Positions 10,770 through 21,922 of a stretch of DNA of 64,000 nt are shown piece after piece (positions within the stretch are counted from its first letter, which is position 1; every line of letters begins with the position of its first letter). The notes beneath the pieces were generated by a model, which saw only the letters and a list, made by a program, of their open reading frames with translations, did no database searches and was not told the DNA's origin. The DNA comes from Sesamum alatum. Its lineage: Eukaryota; Streptophyta; Magnoliopsida; Lamiales; Pedaliaceae. The stretch lies in assembly GCA_034509735.1 (NCBI GenBank), contig JACGWO010000011.1, positions 12,929,866 through 12,993,865 of the forward strand, given 5' to 3'. The position numbers were made by a program, and so were the translations under genes.

Positions 10770-11450
10770 GATAGGCCCATTATGAAGAGGTCCAGTCGGT
10801 TATCAACCCATTAGTATTATCATTATTATATATTTTTCTAGATATATATAGATGATAAAATAATTATATTTGGTTAGGTTATTAGGAAATATGTCTTTAG
10901 TATTTAGGATTTAGACAAGTGGGACAAGTTTTCCTCTTAAGGAAGATGTTTGTACAAGCACATTGGAACTATATCTAGTGGCCATGAAGAAATGAAAAGC
11001 AAAGAACACATTCAAAGAAATCTTCATATTCTTCCTCTAATTCCTGGAGCTTTTTCCTGCTCGAATTAGGAAATCCCTTTCTATAATTTATGATGGGATC
11101 ATTTGGTGCTTTCATTTCGATCTCTTCCTCCGCCATGTTGAATTCTGAAATTTTCGAGACTTTTGAAATTTTGGAATCAGACTTTCAGCGCCTCCAAGCC
11201 GCTATCCCTCCCTTGCTGCTGTCGTGGACAATCTCCATTCCACAATAGAGTCTCGCCATGAATCCACTATGACTGTCGTTTCTACCCTACGCCAGAAAAT
11301 CTCACCCACATTTTTCCACCACCTCCACAGCAGCCCTTGCAGCCTCACTCGTTTCCTCAGACCCAGGTACTTTCTGTCCCTCAACCATAGCCTCACTCCG
11401 CATCATCTCAACCCAACTGAAGGCACTGGTGGTGGTGGTAAATCCCATGG
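10770..11450 (+). mobile_element. Probable Ty3/gypsy LTR 3' part, primer site and gag remnant
   Basis: 10770-11101 has LTR-like features: a TATATATAGATG stretch near 10840-10856 and an end in CA at 11100-11101. It is followed directly by 'TTTGGTGCTTTCATTTCG' (11102-11119), which I recognise as a primer-binding-site context seen in plant gypsy elements. An ATG at 11135 opens a short acidic/hydrophobic reading ('EIFETFEILESDFQRLQAAI') that shifts frame near 11215 into 'NLHSTIESRHESTMTVVSTL' and a Pro/Gln-rich part. This fits a degenerate gag start. Nothing of pol follows; the sequence runs into CACTA-1 near 11450-11640. The left LTR edge is a guess. Confidence 0.4.
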
Positions 11451-11459
11451 CCGACGAGC

Positions 11460-12265
11460 GGGGGCCTGTGAATACGGGACCCCAGGGCTTGTGAACTGCC
11501 GACCTCCACGGTTGATGACTCCGTAGTAGCCGGGTCGACTGGCGGGGCCTCTGGCACTGGAGGCTCTGCTGGGGGTAGGGGTGGTGGGAGTGCTTTCGCC
11601 TGCTGGTGGGGGTGGTGGAGTACATTTATACAGAAATTCCTTAAATTTCCAGAAATTTACAAAAATTCCATAAATTTATACAGAATTACAGAAATTTACA
11701 GTAATATACTTAATTTTGCAGACAAAATAAATGTACAAAAATTTACATAATTTTTTATAAAACCTAATAAATTTAAAGAATTTACAAACTATATTTACAA
11801 AAATTAAAAAAATGTACAGAAATTTACATAATTTGCAGAAAAACCCAATAAATTTACAGAAATTACAAACTACATTTACAGAAATTACCCAATTTATAGA
11901 AAATCCAAACATGCAAAAGAAATTTCTTTAGAAAATTACAAGAAATATCCCTAAATTTACAGAAAATTGTATCCAATATTTACACATATTTATAGAAATA
12001 TCCCTCAACTTACCAGGAGAGTGGTGGCTCAGACTGGTGGCGGAGACTGGTGAAAAAGATGAAGGGGAGAGTGAGAGTGAGAGTGAGAGTGAGAGATGGA
12101 GAAGAAGAAGTGAGTGGTGGTGGCAGTGAAGGAGGTGGTGGCGGCGAGAAACGGTGGTGGTAGTGATGACGGAGGCAGGGGGAGGGTTTTTTGGAGAAGA
12201 CGAAGTGAGTGGGCGAGAAATTGGATGAGTGTTCCTTTTATACTTGCAAATTTTGGAACAGACAT
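11460..12265 (-). pseudogene. TNPA-type gene 5' remnant of CACTA-1
   Basis: 12265-12030 (minus) gives Ser/Leu/His/Pro-rich text with a CT-repeat leader (12068-12095), followed by about 300 bp built of 'gtaattt/ctgtaaatt' words (11955-11640). The same order, CT-rich leader and exon and then this peculiar AT-rich intron, occurs in CACTA-2 (52910-54100) and CACTA-3 (36398-37640). 11640-11460 on the minus strand is Pro-rich ('PPPPPAGESTPTTPTPS') and may be the following exon. The Transposase_24 domain itself is missing. Assignment rests on position and style, not on a conserved domain. Confidence 0.45.
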
Positions 12266-13369
12266 CGACTTCTAAAGCCGCATGTAAAGTCGTTACAAAG
12301 TTAATTAAAACCGACGTCATAAGAAACATACGCATATATGCTATTGTTAGTATAGTCGTTCCAAAGCGAGATACAAACAATTGACCGTGTGTATAGCCGT
12401 TACAAATGCCATTACCCAAATAGTAGTATTATATTTTTTTACTACAAAACGATGATGTTTTTTCCATATATCGAAAAAGTCGTTCCAAAGTGCATTACAA
12501 ATAAAGAATATTAATCATTAAAAATTAATAAAAACCCGTTCCGAACACATTAATGTTAAATAAAAATATGCAATGTGTGAAAAAACACAATTGAGCATAA
12601 TACATTTGTAATTGATATTGATATATCACAATATGAAATAAATTTGTATATTCATTATTGTTAGTGTTACGTTGATGTAACTATCATTATATATTATTGT
12701 ACGCCATCTCTTAATCAGACCATCAAAATTTAGATCGGACCGTTAGACATGATCAAATCGCATAAAGATTACATTAGATGAATGGACTAATGTGCTATGC
12801 AGATGTCGATTTATCGTACCCGGAACATAAGAGTTGCCTTTAAACCCGGTGCATCACTGAACTAGGCCATTTGATTTTAAAACAGACCGTCAAATGTGAT
12901 CAAATGGCCAAATTCTTAAATATATTTAAGTTTGGTATGAATCGAGTGCATGGATTTTAAGATATCGTACCGGGAATGATATTTCTGGAAATATAAACAC
13001 AAATTGTAACGGCTTTTTAAATGGGTAGTTATACCTAAAAATTTGGAACGGCTTTTGTTACTGTACCTGGGGCAATCTTATAAAAGTTGGACTCCTCCCA
13101 AATTTTATATTTTTTTCCGCCAAAAGAATTGATTGAAACGATTTTTGGAATGACCTTATTAAACATGTCGTTCCACACTTTCAACTTCCCTCCAAAAAAT
13201 TTAGTTGGTGTGAAAGGAGCCGCCAATTATTTTACTCTTTGAAATGGCTTTTGGAACTACTATACTTAACTCCGGCCGTTCCAAATTGTAATTTTTCTTT
13301 TTTTTTTTTTAAAAAAAATATAAACTTATTAATAAAATATTACAAATTTAAATATTTCATTACGAAACA

Positions 13370-15805
13370 CTAGAAAGATGGAATGTCATCTTCATCAGTC
13401 TTGTAGTCTTCGAAAATATCTTCATCATCCTCGCCTTCTTCAATATCCATGTCACCTTGGGGTCATGTTCTTGCTCCTTGTTGTTGTGCTACCAAAAATT
13501 AACAAAAAGTTGTATACCATTAGGATCATGCAGTTCGTACGTTTGACTATCCGTAGCAACTTCGAGGACATGTATGACTTCCTCTGGCTGATATGCGACC
13601 TCCATCCATCAAGAATCATCAACTACTCTCTGAGCCTTGGTTTTGCAAACATTCATCCAATCCGCTTTGTCTCTCTTCGAGCATATGTGCTGGAATAGCA
13701 AACTTACCTCCGTTGATGCGTTTCGCACATGCTCAGGAAGCATCTCACGAAAGATAACTGGGATCAACTTTTGCATAAATACGTGACAGTCGTGGCTCTT
13801 CATGCTGTGAATCCTTAACTCCGTCATATTGACGCAATGCCAATGTTAGATGCATAACCATCAGGAAAACTCAAACAACGAATCCAATCACATATCTTCT
13901 TCTTATGCTCCTTCGTCAGGGTATACATCGCTTTAGGCATCGCGTTTGGTATTCGTTTGTCCAACTCAAGCTCTTTCCGATTACATATGATTTTTTAAAT
14001 CTTGTGTGTATTCAGATTGTCCGTCGTTTTCTCCTTTACATCCATCACGGTGTTGAATGTGTTGTCAAACACAATTTTCTCAATGTGCATGACATCAAAG
14101 TTGTACCGTATCAGATGCGTTGACCAGTATGGAAGATCCCAAAAGATGTTTTTCTTCGTCCACTTATAGACGGTACCATATCCTGGTGGGAGTGTCATAG
14201 GTTCTTCAACAGCAGGATTGAATTCTGCTACCAAATCGCGAATCTGCTCTCTAGTCAGCTTTGAATGTGCAACCTTCCGTTCCACTCGATTTTTAGTGAA
14301 TGCTTTCTTATTCTTGTGGTACGGATGGTCCTTGGGGAGAAACTGCCTGTGGCAGTCAAAGTAGCACACCTTCCTACCGTGCTGCAAATGGAATGCCCGT
14401 GTGTCATCCATATAAACTGGACACCCCATAATATCAGCAGTACTCCATCCGGACGCCATCCAAAAGGGGGTAGGTCATTCACGGCCCACATCAATGCCGC
14501 GCGCATCATGAATGCTTGGTTGGTGGCATTGTCCTGCGTCCGTACACCCACATGCCAAAATTGCAATAGCTCCTGGATCAACGACTCTAGATATACATCG
14601 ATCAAACATTTCAGATTTGACGGGCCAGGGATCACCATCATGAGGAACATATACTCAGACTTCATGCACATTATAGACGGGAGATTGTACGATGTAAGTA
14701 TAACGGGCCAACATGAGAACCCGTCTGTGCATAGCCCCAGCCTAACATTATGGGGCTTCAATACAAAGTGGGGATATGTCTGTTCGACATGCCACCAAGC
14801 CTCTGCATCGGAGGGATGACACATGGAGCCCTCCTCCTTCTGATGTGTGGCATGCCACGTTATGTGCTCAACAGTCGCTACAAAAACATACAACCTCCAC
14901 AGTCGGGGAGTAAGCGACAGGTACCCAAGAACGACATACGAGGACTTCTTGCGGCGCGAGTCTCGCTGCCTGGTCGGCTTGTACCTAGTCTCTCCACAAA
15001 ACATGTAGCATTCCAGATCAATGTCGTCCTTCCAGTACAACATGCAACCTTTTTTACACGCATCAATCTTAACAAGTAAACCCAAGTCTCTAATCAATTT
15101 CTTCGTACTGTAGTAATCAGGGGGGGAAGTGTGATTGTGGGGCATTACATATCAACCTACTGGCACAATTGATCATATGTTCGCTCAGAAAAATTGCCCT
15201 CGACCTTGATATTCACCAATTCTACAACCGCCCCCAATTGAGATTGGTTACAACCGTTCCACAATGGCTGGTCGACAGCCCACGCTACACAAAGAAAAGG
15301 TCTGACAATCTAACATATAATCATATGACCCACCCCCGTACCATGAACTAAGACTAACATAAATAGAACATGACTAGTACCATCATCAGACATACCCTCA
15401 TGGTAAGAAGAAAAATAAGCCGGGCCAGCTGCATCATAAACCATCCTTCTGTGCCCAATCCAATTGTTGTCCATCACCCCAATGCGAACTACCCTCCTCC
15501 TCAATAGCTGGGGTTTGCTCCTCCTGAGCAGCTGGAGGGGCATTCATAGCATCAAAGTACTCCTGCACCCTTTGCTCGCTGTGAGAAGTCCAATTATAAT
15601 ATTCTGGATAAACTCGCGCCCATATAAGTCAAAATTGACATCTTCAGGTGTTTTGAACCTTCTGTTTCTACACTTCAAACACGACCACCTAATCTTATCT
15701 TCGTCCATATGTCGACGCTGTGATTGAGCCCACTATGAAAGTCTTAACACCATCCTCAAACTCTGGTGTAAGACCTGCTCTATTCGGGAGGTTCTTCTCA
15801 TACAT
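13370..15805 (-). pseudogene. TNP2-type CACTA transposase (TNPD-like), internally deleted
   Basis: This encoded the main CACTA transposase. ATG at 15805-15803 opens 'MYEKNLPNRAGLTPEFEDGV', the transposase-associated domain, with its Cys pattern 'WSCLKCRNRRF' near 15680. The TNP2 (Transposase_21) domain runs from about 15100: 'VKIDACKKGCMLYWKDDID', 'EGSMCHPSDAEAW', 'SCWPVILTSYNLP', 'MCMKSEYMFLMMVIPGPSN', then after a frame change near 14460 'STADIMGCPVYMDDTRAF', 'FLPKDHPYHKNKKAFTKN' and 'NFDVMHIEKIVFDN'. DUF4218 starts at 13827 ('KSHDCHVFMQKLIPV') but jumps after 'LLFQHICSK' straight to 'RDKADWMNVCKTKAQRVVDD', the extreme C-terminal DUF4216 segment, and ends 'DYKTDEDDIPSF' at TAG 13372-13370. 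By comparison with CACTA-2, the rest of DUF4218 and most of DUF4216 are deleted. Confidence 0.85.
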
Positions 15806-15919
15806 TCATATTCTCAATTGCCTTAATATGATGATCACTACATATACGCAGACACATATATTTAGGATTGTATTTCAACCTATACAAATAACAAAACGAC
15901 ATTTAGTTTAACAAAAGGG

Positions 15920-16714
15920 TTCAAGTTGTTACCTGGTCAGACCAACTCAATAGATCAACGGTAACCGATCAAGTGTATGTGCACAAATTGTGGTCGAAAG
16001 AGATTGAGAGTGTGTGTGGTTAATCAAGAGTACTAGAACAAATGAAATAAATTGAAAACAACATGCAACATAATATATAGGTGATCATGTAACGGCTTTT
16101 GGAACGGCCTTTATGGCAAAAAAACTAGTCATTGAAATATGACTGTTTAAATATAGCCATTAGGGACATACATTATTGGAGCGGATTTTGTAACAACATT
16201 TACTACCGGACAAGAACCGCCCCAAATGAACTGGTTTCTGAATCGGTTGCGATTAGTTACAATTTGAAATGATCTCTCAGTGCGACTTTTGGAATGACTT
16301 CGCTCCCATCTAGGCAGCCACTACAACAACAAGGCACCATTACAAAACTTATGAGAAATTTGTAGTGGTTCGTCCTTTTGGAATGGTTTTTGTAACGGAT
16401 GCGTAGGCTAGGAAAGTTGGTACGGCTTCAATATTCCAGAACTTGGAACGACCACTTGCCGCATGACGCACGGTTGTTAGAAGGTGAACGATTCCAAAAG
16501 CCGTTACAAGTTTGTAACGACTCTACGCATATCAGTGTTTTGTAACGGCTTTTCACCCATTTTTTCAGCAACAAGATTATTAAATCCATTCAGCCAAAAC
16601 CGTGACGTCAACAAACTATTACTGTTCCAAAATGGTTGCAACAGCCGTAGGTATTGGAACGGCCATGTGCCGTTACAAAAAAAACCATTACAAATCCCGC
16701 ACTTTTTTGTAATG
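15920..16714. repeat. CACTA-1 subterminal repeat region
   Basis: Many copies of GTTCCAAA, GGAACGGC and GTAACGGC-type words in both orientations, ending in 'TTTTTTGTAATG' at 16714. A second inverted pair of CACTACAA-like ends sits at about 16321 and 16377. Such arrays bind the TNPA-type protein in En/Spm; binding here is inferred. Confidence 0.65.
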
Positions 16715-17220
16715 GGCCCAGGCTAGGTATGTCATTCTTCATCCCAATTCACAGCATCAACATCATTAACTTTATCATTTAATTTATTCAACAATCACAT
16801 ATAATATGGAAACATCATTCATCCATCTTTCTTACAACATAACCACATATAAACATATAGCAACAGCTCCACAGAATAACAATGAATTCCAGACAAGTAC
16901 TCAATAATTAAAAATCGGTATACAAACAAGTATGTACAAACCCACATATATATACATATATATAATCCAAATAACTATATTTACCTCAATCTCAAAAGAT
17001 TACATTAGTAGAAGGAGCTGCTCAAGCCTCTATTTTATCCTCCTGTGCTATAATAGGTTATAATATGTATTATCAATATATTAATGTTATCGTACATTAT
17101 GAATAAAATATTAAATAATATCTCATTTTTTACCAACTATTTTAATATTTCATTTCTATGAAAATTCAAATTTTCATGTTTTTTTTGTTCTAAATAAACT
17201 AGATATCCTAAAATTTCCAA

Positions 17221-17265
<45 letters not shown>

Positions 17266-17517
17266 GTTCCTTCTCGTAAGGTTTTATTTTATTAAAACTC
17301 CTCATTTTTTTATATTTATGTATCTTGGTAACATCTATGGATTAAATTTAGAATTTTCTCAAAAATCTTAATATTCAATTTCAATCTATTTAATCTATTT
17401 AACATCTATGGATTTAAAAGCTCCTATTTAATCCCTTTACTTTTAATATTCAATTTCAACCTATAATTTATTTACCAATATATTTAAATTTCTTAAATAA
17501 TTATTAATTTGTCCCAC
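16715..17517. other. AT-rich intergenic sequence with an (AT)n microsatellite
   Basis: About 800 bp without a gene. The only distinct feature is a TA dinucleotide run at about 17224-17262. Confidence 0.6.
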
Positions 17518-17526
17518 AATAATATA

Positions 17527-18029
17527 GGTTTTAATGCATTTTTTGTCCTGTATTTTTTGCATTTTGGCATTTTTAATTCTCTATCTTTCTAAGTTAGGAA
17601 GTAGGCCCTGTAACTTTTTAATTCTTTGCAATAATTGGTCCTTTAATCACTAGAGTTTGCAAATGTTACTGGATTTTTTTTAAATTTGGGACTTTTGTTC
17701 CCATTGGTCAAACTACTGCCAGCTTAGAACCAAATTTTCGTCCTATATCTATTATATTTTGGTGTTTTAGTCCTTTATCTTTCTAGTATAGCAAATAGGT
17801 CATGTTACTTATAATTTTTTGCGATTTTGGTCCATTAAATTGACCAATGGGAACAAAAGCCCCAAATTAAATAAATAAATAAATCTAGCAATATTTGCAA
17901 ACTCCGGCGACTGAAGGACCAAACTCGCGAAAAATTAAAAATTTACAGGACCTATTTGCTACCCTAGAAAGATAAAGGACTAAAATTTGAAAATACAAAA
18001 GATACAGGACGGAAATTATTTATAATCCC
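17527..18029. mobile_element. Foldback MITE (MITE-1), Mutator-like
   Basis: A 503-bp element whose two halves are inverted copies: the left starts GGTTTTAATGCATTTTTTG and the right, reversed, starts GGGATTATAAATAATTTCCG. Both arms carry the 'ATCTTTCTA..TAG.AA.TAGG.CCTGT' word order. Flanks aataatata (17518-17526) and aattatata (18030-18038) match 8 of 9, compatible with a 9-bp duplication. It resembles 20952-21276 and 43876-44328. Confidence 0.7.
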
Positions 18030-18059
18030 AATTATATATCCAAATTTGTGGACGTTATA

Positions 18060-19975
18060 AAACCCTCCCTCAAATTTTTGCCTACACATTCTCTTCCATG
18101 CAATATAATGAATCTTTTGCTGATCTTTGTTATGACAAAGAAAGTTCTTTGTCATCGCATGTATTTCATTGAGTGGTGTATCAAGTAGTCAGAAAACACC
18201 AACAGCATAGGTTGGAATCGCTTGCAGTACGACCTTTATCTAAACTTCACTGCCTGTTTGGGAGAGTTTTTTTTTCCGTTCCGCCCATGCATTCTTTTCC
18301 AAACTCTATCACGTATATATGCAAAATCCTCTTCACGATCGCTCGACGGTCGATGGTAAGCCCAAGTATCTTTGTTGAGTCTCCTCTTTGCAAAGTTCCA
18401 AGATCTTGAGAATCTCATTTACAAGATGAGATGCAGTATTTTTGCTCAATATCAACTAAAGATGTGTTGAAGTTCACCACCTAACCAGAGGCTTTTGCAT
18501 GTCTCAAAGTGTCTTTTATACAAAGCATGACTGGTGATGTAGCTAGGCAACAAATCTGAGTATCTACAAATAGAAGGTGAGATATGCTTCGTGCATTCCT
18601 GCAAATTGCAAGCGCTTTGATAGGGCCCTCATATTATGCTTTCTATAACAATTAATGCACTAAAAGCCAGCTATCATCAAGGGGCCATCTAAAATCCATT
18701 AGTAGCTGATTTGGATGCATGTTTCCACCTTCAATCTCTGAATGTTTGCGTGTCTCGTTGAAGTCTCCAGTACAAAGCCACAACCGACGTGATTGGGATC
18801 TTTAATGACGTTCATGTTGATTTTTGCTTTGCAGTTTCTGGATCACCATAAAGACCAGTGAGACACCATAAATTTTCGTTCTCATTTGTTTGAATCGTAG
18901 TATCAATGTGGCAGGTAGAGAATGACTGTATAGTAACATAAATTTGCTTGCACCACAATAAACACAGTCCTCCACTTTTACCAATTGCTTGCACACTCAA
19001 ACCATGCATGTCAAATTTTCTCTTTAGGAAATCTATTTGTTGGTTGTTGCTCTTTTGTCTTTATTAAGAATACCGGGTCGAGGTTATGGGCAGTTCCAAG
19101 AGAAGACAATCATTGATCTCGGTGGGACTGCTCCATAGTCGTCATCCCTTGTAAATGAGAAAACTCTATATAATCCACCTCATCGATCAATGTCCAGAGA
19201 CTTTATCTATGAAGTCCTTTAATGTAGGGTTGGCATCATTCGATTTTTTTTGCACATAACCAAGGGTCAAATAGAGATCGGCGAGCCCTCTTCCGGTTGC
19301 TTTTCAAAGGACTTTGCCAAGTTCCCAAAACATCCCCGCAAGTAGAGTTCGATAGCTTGTCATAGGTGAAAGAAATTAGTTGTTCGTCTCCCATCGAAGT
19401 TATGATTTTCAAAGCCATTTTGGAGGTGAATTCGCATTCAACTAACACGGATACGACATCCCTAAAACCCTTTGGAACTGTCCAAATTATCATCCTAAAA
19501 CCGGCCTATCTGATTCCCATTGAAAGTAGCCATGTCTCGAGTCATTTTTTCTAGCTGGAGCTAGGTCAAGTATATTGACATGAAGTTGCACCAATTCAAG
19601 TCCACATATAACACATTTTCCTCTTCTCCAACGTAACTTAACACCAATAAATTCTTCTCGTAAGACAAGGTCTCTTATCATAAACACTATTTCGATCAAG
19701 AGGTTGCTGAAACCTGAACAAAATTCTACTCCTTCAATGAGTTTCACGTCCATGCTCTTGATTAAGAGGGCCAAAGATGGTGGTGCATATAGAATGAAAG
19801 TGATTAACTCTTGTGTGATAGCAAACACTCCACTAAACAAAAGCCTTTTGGTTCAGTATCATTATCCCAAATCCCCACATGAACCATCATAACGCTACTC
19901 CTATTTTTCTCCGTAAGCGTTAGAGCCTGTTCCAATTTGGCTAGATCAACTTTTGTATCAGTCTAAGTTGAAAAA
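18060..19975 (-). pseudogene. LINE-2 remnant: ORF1, endonuclease and RT tail, internally deleted
   Basis: A second L1-type LINE on the minus strand, much more decayed. Pieces in minus order: ORF1 N-terminus 'LAKLEQALTLTEKN' near 19950; DUF4283 traces between 19840 and 19500; a segment before the zinc knuckle 'DEQLISFTYDKLSNSTCG' near 19370; endonuclease pieces 'AIGKSGGLCLLWCKQIYVTI' (about 18980) and 'LCTGDFNETRKHSEIEGGN' (about 18775); then directly the end of the reverse transcriptase 'NARSISHLLFVDTQICCLA' near 18580, where the catalytic FADD has become FVDT; then 'DFAYIRDRVWKRMHG' near 18310 and 'QQKIHYIAWKRMCRQKFEGG' near 18120. The central RT is missing, so there is a large internal deletion. 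The 3' side is lost at the MITE-1 boundary. Confidence 0.75.
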
Positions 19976-20942
19976 AGTGATAGAATCTAGATCTACTGCA
20001 CACGGTGCCCTACAAAGGACATATTAAATTAGACAACAACAGACGTGCAATGAGCTATGATAATCAAGACAAACAATAGAGAAAAAATAGTAAGGAAAAC
20101 CTAAAGAATGAAAGGGTAAAGTAAGATGGTAATGAGAGGAGAAAGGGGAAATAATATTGCCAAAGTCAAGCTTTAACTAGCAACTTAGATAAGCGTATGA
20201 TTGCAGAAGATGCAGATCTCTAAGAGGGACAACAAATCCGACCAAGAACGCTCGAACATGGAGACCCTAGAAACTCTCATAGGCAGGAGAAAAACCTTTG
20301 TGCGAGGTAAAATAGTCCATGAAAACTCTTTAATCTGTAGTAATGATAAAACATAATTTAATGCTCCTATGCATGTTATTTTGAGTATTTTGGAAAGATG
20401 TTATTGCATAGATCTTTGAATTTTTCATCTTCTGAATGTAGGAATTGTTATAACAAACTTTGATGAAAATAGAGTTAAAATGGTGCAATTGGACTCAAAA
20501 AGTGATAAAGAGAAGGAAGGACAAAAATAGACTTGAATACTCAATAAGGCACGATCGCGCCCCATTGAGTCTGGAGTCTGCCTGCACAAAAGTGGGCAAT
20601 TTGGAAAGATTTTTTTTACTGATTGTTTCTTTTTTCAGATTGCAAGCTGGAAGGCAAGAGAGATGACATTTTTTGGTGTTGTAAAAGGGGTATTAAGGCT
20701 AAGGATCATCCATCCAATTTCAAATCTCATTGCTCTCTTAGTATGGGTCATCTTCTCTCTTCTCCTTTCTTTTTAGTTTATATTTACGATTTTAGGTTTC
20801 TCTATGCACATGATGTGTAGCTAATCCAATTTTCGATTCAAGGGAAACATTGAACCTAATTGTTATGTTTTGAGGTCTTGGATTTATCTGATATCGCCAA
20901 GTATTTCTTGTATAAATTTACTATTTTTTGAATAATTATTAT
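19976..20942. other. Probable LINE-2 leader and unassigned sequence
   Basis: 19976-20420 lies where the LINE-2 5' leader should be and has mixed base composition; no boundary or duplication was found. 20420-20942 is AT-rich with short open frames that show no family features. Confidence 0.4.
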
Positions 20943-20951
20943 TGATTGATA

Positions 20952-21276
20952 GGCTTAAAGGCATTTTTGGTCCTTCCAACTATATCCCATTTTCTTTTTC
21001 GTCATTTATCTTTCTAGAGTTTCAAAAAGGTCCTGTAGCTTTTTAATTGTCACGATTTTGGTACTCCTTTCGCCGGAATCTCTCCAAAGTTTTCAAAAAT
21101 ATTTGACATGGCAGCCCAAATTTCAGACATTTCGGACGACGTTAAAGAAATTTCGGTGAAAGGAGGACCAAAATCATGACAATTAAAAAGTTACAGGACT
21201 TTTTCGGAACTCTAAAAAGATAAAGGGCTAAAATGAGAATGTGGTATAGTTACAGGACCAAAAATGACTTTGATCC
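20952..21276. mobile_element. Foldback MITE (MITE-2) with perfect 9-bp target duplication
   Basis: A 325-bp inverted-repeat element. The left arm starts GGCTTAAAGGCATTTTTGG; the right arm reversed starts GGATCAAAGTCATTTTTGG. The arms match over almost their full length. The 9-bp string tgattgata is present at 20943-20951 and 21277-21285. A 9-bp duplication points to Mutator-type mobilisation. Confidence 0.85.
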
Positions 21277-21285
21277 TGATTGATA

Positions 21286-21922
21286 TGAGAATTCAATTCA
21301 ATGTAAATTGTTCTATTGCTATCCATGAATTCCGTGATCTATAATTGTCATGAATAAGTGCTATGTGTAGCAAGCAAAATAATTATGTTGTTTTCATGAT
21401 TTATTTGTAGGACGAGAAAACTACGTTAGATAATTATAGTTATCTCAATTGTTGGATTTAAACTTAATTGTTTTTACTGATGTAAATATTATTGAATTGA
21501 TATGGAATACTATCATACTCAGTCTTTGAGATAATAAGTTATGATTTAGATGCTTGAGTTAAATCCACTATAATAGGAAAACAGGAATTTATTATGGCTA
21601 TCCTAATGTATTCTAAAGTTAAGTTCTTGGTTGTGAAATTAATGTTTTGTGATCTATGATTAACATAATGATTGGGTGATACACTCACTTGGATTGAAAT
21701 TTCTCTCTATTGATTTCATCTGAACTGTACTTTATTCTTGCCTTCAATTTAATTTATGTCGATTAGTAGTTAATTATCAAAATACCCCCTTTTTTATTAC
21801 TACAATTAGACTAAAAAAATAATTCATAGTTAATTGTTGTAAGTTCTTTACGTTTGTAAATAGTAAGTTATCGTTACTAATATTGATTATATTTATGCTC
21901 TTATTTGTATTCGTACTGACGA
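21286..21922. other. AT-rich sequence upstream of MULE-2 transposase
   Basis: About 640 bp without a gene. The left end of MULE-2 should lie here, but I found no inverted partner near 27000 and cannot mark it. Confidence 0.5.

Larger units (their letters stand above)
11450..16714 (-). mobile_element. CACTA/En-Spm element 1 (CACTA-1), 3' end lost
   Basis: A CACTA transposon oriented on the minus strand. The high-coordinate side has two CACTA-like ends: 'TTTTTTGTAATG' finishing at 16714 and 'AAATTTGTAGTG' finishing near 16377, so the true 5' terminus is one of these. Inside, in minus order, are: subterminal GTTCCAAA/GTAACGG repeats (16714-15920), a TNP2-type transposase pseudogene (15805-13370), more GTTCC repeats (13300-13000), a module shared with CACTA-2 and CACTA-3 (about 12960-12690), repeats again (12560-12240), and the Ser/Pro-rich first exon and AT-rich intron of the TNPA-type gene (12250-11640). 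No CACTA end is seen on the low side; it stops against a retrotransposon remnant. Confidence 0.72.

Noticed and set aside
14265..15079. Plus-strand open frames of 109 and 184 codons
   Set aside because: They lie opposite the TNP2 transposase pseudogene and are its antisense shadows.
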